A stretch of DNA of 43,878 nt. It comes from Myxococcota bacterium. Its GTDB lineage: Bacteria > Myxococcota_A > UBA796 > UBA2385. Below, one piece after another: positions 40,471 to 43,878 of this stretch. How positions within the stretch are numbered: position 1 is the stretch's first letter; each line of letters opens with the position of its first letter. The stretch is from assembly GCA_023150805.1 (NCBI GenBank), contig JAKLKF010000061.1, forward strand, positions 1 through 43,878. Reading direction: 5' to 3'. Both the position numbers and the translations under genes were made by a program. Under the pieces are notes generated by a model, which had not been told where the DNA came from, did not search any database, and was given only the letters and a program-made list of their open reading frames with translations.

Positions 40471-42194
40471 GCCCCGCCCTGCGCCGCCTGCTCGGCTACT
40501 TCCGGCCCCACCTGCCCAAGCTGGGGCTCAGCCTGCTGTTGATGTCCGTCCAGGCCGCCGTGCCCGGGGCCCTGGTCTTCCTCATCCAGCAGGTGCTCGA
40601 CCGCGTGCTCATCGCCCGTGACCAGGCGATGCTCACCGTCCTGCCCTTCGCCATCGTGGGACTGTACCTGGTGAATGGTGCCGTCACCATCGGCCGCGGC
40701 CTCATCACTCGCGACGTCGCCTGGGAGGTCGTCACCCGCCTGCGCCGCGAGCTGTTCAGCCAGTACCTGCGCCTGGACGCCGGCTGGCACCAGGCCCACC
40801 CGGTCGGCGAGCGCATCGCGCGCCTGGTCAACGACGTCACCAACGTCCAGTACGGCGTCTCCGGCATCGTCACCGCCGTCCAGAAGCCGCTCACCCTGCT
40901 GGTCCTGGTCGCCACCGCCTTCCACATGAACGGCACGCTCGCCCTGGTCGCGGTGGCGCTCCTGCCCTTCATCGCGGTGCCCATCGACCGCTTCGGCAAG
41001 CGCCTGCGCCGCACCTCGCGCCAGACGCTGGACAACATGGCCGGCCTGTCCGCCAGCAGCAGCGAGACCCTGGCCGGCATCCGGGTCGTACAGGCCTTCG
41101 GCGGCGAGGCCCTGCGCCTGCGCCGCTTCGACCAGGAGAACGAGCGCCAGCGCCAGCTCCAGCTCAAGGTCTTCACCGCCCAGCTCGTCCCCGGCCCCAT
41201 CGTCGAGCTGATCGCCAGCGTCGGCATCGGCGCCTGCATCCTGGTCGGCGGCCGCCAGGTCTTCGCCGGCGAGCTGAGCGCCGGCGAGCTGGTCGGCTTC
41301 ATGATCGCCATCGCCCTGGTCAACGACCCGCTCAAGGGCATCGCCCTGATCCAGAGCCTGACCCAGCGGGCCCTGGCCGGCGCCGAGGCCGTCTTCGCCA
41401 TCCTGGACACGACCCCCGGCGTGCCCGACCAGGGCCGGGTCGAGCTGGATGCCCGCGAGGTGACCGTGCGCTTCGAGGGCGTCGGCTTCGCCTACGAGGC
41501 CGGCCGCCCCGTGCTGTCCGGCCTGGACTTCGAGGTCGGCCGCGGCCGCGTCGTCGCCCTGGTCGGCGCCAGCGGAGCCGGCAAGTCCACCGCCGCCGCG
41601 CTGATCCCCCGCTTCCGCGATCCCACCCAGGGCCGCATCACCATCAACGGCCACGACCTGCGCGAGCTGAGCCTGCACAGCCTGCGCCGCCACGTCGCCA
41701 TCGTCAGCCAGGAGAGCTTCCTCTTCGACGACAGCATCCGCGCCAACATCGCGTTCGGGGCCCCCCCCGGGGTGGAGCCCGACGACGCCGCCATCGAGGC
41801 CGCCGCCCGGGTCGCCAACGCCCACGACTTCATCGTCGCCCTGCCCCGCGGCTACCACACCCGCATCGACGAGCTGGGCATGCGCCTGTCCGGCGGCCAG
41901 CGCCAGCGCATCTGCATCGCCCGCGCCGTGCTGCGCGACGCGCCCCTGCTGGTCCTGGACGAGGCCACCAGCGCGCTCGACGCCGAGAGCGAGGCCACCG
42001 TCCAGGAGGCGCTGGAGCGGCTGATGGCCGATCGCACCGTCATCGCCATCGCCCACCGGCTCTCCACCGTCCAGGACGCCGACGAGATCCTGGTCCTGGA
42101 CCAGGGTCGCATCGTCGAGCGGGGCACGCACGGCCAGCTCATGGCCGCCGAGGGCGCCTACGCCGCCCTGGTGCGGCGTCAGGTGGGGGGCTGA
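40467..42194 (+). CDS. msbA: MsbA-type lipid A ABC exporter
   Basis: 575 residues, a half-transporter. Residues about 15-320 are the six-helix exporter domain ([16 protein letters not shown], then [15 protein letters not shown]). The ATPase follows: Walker [10 protein letters not shown] (367-375), Q-loop [16 protein letters not shown], signature LSGGQRQR (from 474), Walker [13 protein letters not shown] and H-loop AHRLST. All catalytic residues are intact. MsbA-type homodimers flip lipid A core across the inner membrane; the place after lpxB supports this over a drug or peptide exporter. ATG 40467 overlaps the GT39-like stop as ATGA, so translation is coupled. Only 3 bases separate its stop from the convergent hemerythrin-like gene. 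Confidence 0.92.
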   Translation: MSPALRRLLGYFRPHLPKLGLSLLLMSVQAAVPGALVFLIQQVLDRVLIARDQAMLTVLPFAIVGLYLVNGAVTIGRGLITRDVAWEVVTRLRRELFSQYLRLDAGWHQAHPVGERIARLVNDVTNVQYGVSGIVTAVQKPLTLLVLVATAFHMNGTLALVAVALLPFIAVPIDRFGKRLRRTSRQTLDNMAGLSASSSETLAGIRVVQAFGGEALRLRRFDQENERQRQLQLKVFTAQLVPGPIVELIASVGIGACILVGGRQVFAGELSAGELVGFMIAIALVNDPLKGIALIQSLTQRALAGAEAVFAILDTTPGVPDQGRVELDAREVTVRFEGVGFAYEAGRPVLSGLDFEVGRGRVVALVGASGAGKSTAAALIPRFRDPTQGRITINGHDLRELSLHSLRRHVAIVSQESFLFDDSIRANIAFGAPPGVEPDDAAIEAAARVANAHDFIVALPRGYHTRIDELGMRLSGGQRQRICIARAVLRDAPLLVLDEATSALDAESEATVQEALERLMADRTVIAIAHRLSTVQDADEILVLDQGRIVERGTHGQLMAAEGAYAALVRRQVGG

Positions 42195-42197
42195 GCG

Positions 42198-42752
42198 TCA
42201 GCGCGCGACCAGCTCCAGGATCCGCCGCGCGGTCCGGCGCAGCACGCTGCCCTCCTTGCGGAGAGGCGGGGGGGGCTCGGGGGGAGCCTGGGAGGCGCGG
42301 GGCGACGGCGGGCCCGCCTCCCAAGCCGACAGCATCCGACGCGCCGCGGGCAGCAGCTCCTGCTCCTCGACCCGGGCGTGCACCTCGAGGTCGTCCAGCA
42401 GGTCCAGAAGCTCGGCCTCCAGCGGTCCAGCGTCCCGCGCCGCGCTGCGCAGGGCCGCCGACAGGGTCTCCATCTCCGACAGCTCCCGCTCCATGTCGTC
42501 CAGCATCCCTCGCCAGGACTCCGTCGGCGGAGCCTTGCCCTGGGCCAGCTCCCGCAGCGCGGGGAACAGGACCAGCTCCTCTTCGGCCAGGTGGGCCCGG
42601 ATCCCCCGCGTGAAGTGGGTCCAGGGGGCGATCAGGCGCGGGTCCGCTGTGCCAGAGCGCACACGGTCGTCCAGGCGCGCCAGCGTGGCGCGCGCGGTGA
42701 CGTGCCAGGCCTGGGCGTCATCGCAGAGGGTCAGGACGTCTCGTGCGGGCAT
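42198..42752 (-). CDS. Hemerythrin-like domain protein
   Basis: 184 residues. A four-helix bundle (about 1-140) carries the spaced His/Glu ligands of a hemerythrin: WHVTARATL near the start, WTHF, HLAEEELVLFPAL and HARVEEQELLPAARRML. A diiron site for O2, NO or redox stress is expected, in the cytoplasm since there is no signal. The last 45 residues are Pro-rich then basic (LRRTARRILELVAR), which could touch membrane or nucleic acid. ATG 42752 has CCGGAG about 6 nt upstream. It diverges from the alkyltransferase-like gene, suggesting a shared damage or stress response, though no operator is recognised. Confidence 0.82.
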   Translation of the reverse strand: MPARDVLTLCDDAQAWHVTARATLARLDDRVRSGTADPRLIAPWTHFTRGIRAHLAEEELVLFPALRELAQGKAPPTESWRGMLDDMERELSEMETLSAALRSAARDAGPLEAELLDLLDDLEVHARVEEQELLPAARRMLSAWEAGPPSPRASQAPPEPPPPLRKEGSVLRRTARRILELVAR

Positions 42753-42816
42753 GGGGACTCCGGGGACCAGGGGCCAACTGCAGCGACCGTGCCATCTCCA
42801 GGGTTAGCCGGACTCC

Positions 42817-43182
42817 ATGCCACCGCAGCCCCCCTCCCGGCCCTCCCCGCCCCCGGGCTTCCGTCGCGCCGTCTGGGAGCGGGTCACCCGCATCCCCCGC
42901 GGGCGCGTGCTCGGCTACGGCATGGTCGCCGCCATGCTCGGCAGCCCCCGCGCCGCCCGCCAGGTCGGCTACGCCCTGGCCGCCCTGCCCCCGGACACCG
43001 CCGTCCCCTGGTGGCGCGTCCTGCGCAGCGACGGCAGCATCGCGATGCAGGGGGACCCCGACCGCGGGCCGCGGCAGGCCGAGCTGCTGACCGCCGAGGG
43101 CGTGGAGGTCGTCGACGGGCGGGTCGACATGGCGCGTTGGTGCTGGGACCCGGGGGTGGACGAGGGGGGAGGAGGGGCCTGA
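42817..43182 (+). CDS. Alkyltransferase-like protein (ATL), MGMT family without active Cys
   Basis: 121 residues. RRAVWERVTRIPRGRVLGYGMVAAMLGSPRAARQVGYAL matches the DNA-binding part of O6-methylguanine methyltransferases. The active site, PCHR in true repair enzymes, is PWWR here (Pro64, Trp65, Trp66, Arg67). The Cys-to-Trp change is the hallmark of ATL proteins, which bind O6-alkylguanine and hand it to nucleotide excision repair. The second Trp, where the family usually has His, is less common. TTAGCC lies about 6 nt before the ATG and there is no Shine-Dalgarno site. The C-terminus is short and Gly-rich. Confidence 0.88.
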   Translation: MPPQPPSRPSPPPGFRRAVWERVTRIPRGRVLGYGMVAAMLGSPRAARQVGYALAALPPDTAVPWWRVLRSDGSIAMQGDPDRGPRQAELLTAEGVEVVDGRVDMARWCWDPGVDEGGGGA

Positions 43183-43198
43183 CTCGGGGGACGAAGGG

Positions 43199-43320
43199 GT
43201 GGCCCGGTCATCCGGTGCCCGCCCGACGGCAGCTCCGCTCGAAGAGGTGGTCTCCTGGATCGATCCGGATGGGGATGTCGTCGGGCACGAGGTCTCCTGC
43301 ATGCGCCGCCGCGGCGTCAG
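43199..43320 (+). pseudogene. Possible N-terminal Nudix hydrolase remnant
   Basis: From GTG 43199 the frame reads a short leader, then PLEEVVSWIDPDGDVVGHEVSCMRRRGV, which resembles the start of Nudix hydrolases of the YfcD/IPP-isomerase type (EEVVDWVDE.D.VIG..sR.EMR.R.L.H). After about residue 40 the similarity stops, with no Nudix box, near the stop of the opposing lipoprotein. This suggests a gene cut off by later rearrangement. It is short and could be chance. Confidence 0.35.
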
Positions 43321-43703
43321 TACTCCACCCAGCAGTCCGGGTCCCAGTCGTAGGGGTCGCCCGTGTCGCGTTCGGGGTCGTACAGGTCCACGTAGCCGGC
43401 GTCGTTGATGCAGGTACAGGGGACTCCGACCTTTCCCAGAGCGTACTCGAACCAGGTCCCGGACTCGTCGACGCGAGAACGACTGTCACACACCCAGACC
43501 TCTCCGCACTCATCACAATACGCCTTGCGGGACTCGTCCTCAATCCCGACATCGACGCACAACACCCCGTTCAAGTCCGGACATGTGTCCTTCCCGTCGC
43601 AGCCCCCGAAAGCACAGGCCGCGGGAGGCAGCAGGAGTAGAACCCCCATCAGCCTGGCTGGCCCGTCGACCCACTCCGCACCTGGGCGTGACAGCGTCTT
43701 CAT
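43317..43703 (-). CDS. Cys-rich lipoprotein
   Basis: 128 residues, no family recognised. A signal with basic N-region ends at Cys30 (LLLLPPAAC), so it is lipid anchored. The mature chain has nine further cysteines (GGC, TC, VLC, YCDEC, WVC, PCTC, DC), suggesting several disulfides, and an acidic tail (DPERDTGDPYDWDPDC). ATG 43703 follows GGAGGAGGAG. Codon use is less GC-rich than in the rest of the window, with AT-ending codons more frequent, which hints at transfer or weak expression. Its start overlaps the stop of a small upstream frame as ATGA. Confidence 0.65.
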   Translation of the reverse strand: MKTLSRPGAEWVDGPARLMGVLLLLPPAACAFGGCDGKDTCPDLNGVLCVDVGIEDESRKAYCDECGEVWVCDSRSRVDESGTWFEYALGKVGVPCTCINDAGYVDLYDPERDTGDPYDWDPDCWVEY

Positions 43704-43849
43704 CGCGCTCCTCCTCCAGGTCCACCCGTCCCGTGGCTCCGCCAGTCGATCTCGCCGGTCACCACCGGCCGGCATCCCTCGAAGCTCCACTCATCTCGAT
43801 AGTTCCCACCCGGAAACGAAAAAGCCGGACTTCCCCCTTTGTTTTCCAT
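43700..43849 (-). CDS. Possible small or partial ORF coupled to the Cys-rich lipoprotein
   Basis: From ATG 43849, after GAGGGG, the frame runs 49 codons to a TGA that overlaps the lipoprotein ATG (ATGA). It codes MENKGGSPAFSFPGG and a later EWSFEGCRPVV, with no known domain. The frame is also open upstream to the window edge, so it may be the end of a longer gene. Its low-GC codons match its neighbour. The ATGA coupling is the main support. Confidence 0.35.
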   Translation of the reverse strand: MENKGGSPAFSFPGGNYRDEWSFEGCRPVVTGEIDWRSHGTGGPGGGAR

Positions 43850-43878
43850 GTTCCCCTCGTGGATCTTTTCCGGCCTCA

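Noticed and set aside
43820..43850. T-rich stretch on the minus strand (GGCTTTTTCG) as an intrinsic terminator
   Set aside because: No GC-rich hairpin precedes the T-run on that strand, and the stretch lies in a possible coding frame.

Overview
The window is about 44 kb of very GC-rich (roughly 70-75% G+C by eye), tightly packed chromosomal DNA from a Gram-negative bacterium. Lipid A genes (lpxA, lpxB, an msbA-type flippase), a FadL-type porin and many exported lipoproteins show an outer membrane. Ser/Thr kinase use, lipoproteins with Asp/Gly/Thr-rich linkers, a von Willebrand A lipoprotein and the lpxA/oxidoreductase/lpxB/msbA theme suggest an uncultured Myxococcota or other deltaproteobacterial lineage. 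No rRNA or tRNA gene is visible to check this. I saw no rRNA, tRNA, CRISPR array or insertion sequence. No gap longer than 300 bases lacks a gene.

Layout. 0-7 kb: a GT-C-like membrane protein, a B12-binding radical SAM enzyme, a small His-containing membrane protein, a NodU-type carbamoyltransferase, an NlpC/P60-like lipoprotein and nadA. 7-15 kb: a beta-barrel-like protein, a kinase-ATPase fusion coupled to a GNAT, a three-gene membrane cluster (Tim44-like, TPM-like, Tim44-like with two zinc ribbons) and an orphan DNA methyltransferase. 15-23 kb: a RlaP-like nucleotidyltransferase coupled to a DUF1444-like gene, a FadL-type porin, two paralogous lipoproteins each followed by a hairpin with the same loop, a 5'-nucleotidase lipoprotein and a small anchor-domain lipoprotein. 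23-30 kb: a PlsB-like acyltransferase with a GpsA-like dehydrogenase, a serine protease with a barrel-like tail, a double-parvulin lipoprotein, a thioredoxin-fold lipoprotein and a plant-type glutamate-cysteine ligase. 30-42 kb: a CpaE/TadZ-like ATPase, lpxA and a Gfo/Idh oxidoreductase, then about 5 kb of other genes, then lpxB, a GT39-like transferase and an msbA-type exporter. 42-44 kb: a hemerythrin-like protein, an alkyltransferase-like protein, a possible Nudix remnant and a less GC-rich edge with a Cys-rich lipoprotein.

How the genes work together. The clearest pathway is lipid A assembly: LpxA acylation, LpxB disaccharide formation, possible sugar transfer by the GT39-like protein, and flipping by MsbA. 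A second lipid module, the PlsB-like/GpsA-like pair, looks like the first steps of glycerophospholipid synthesis. However, both proteins lack residues that define those reactions, so they may act on another substrate. This pair is the best candidate for undescribed biochemistry. The TPM/Tim44/zinc-ribbon trio is the best candidate for an uncharacterised envelope complex.

Several start codons lie 5-8 nt downstream of a TAnnnT-like hexamer and lack a Shine-Dalgarno sequence, which suggests leaderless transcripts. Others have the same hexamer 20-40 nt upstream plus a normal GGAG-type site. Many genes overlap by 4 nt, and two of these use TTG starts inside a TTGA overlap.
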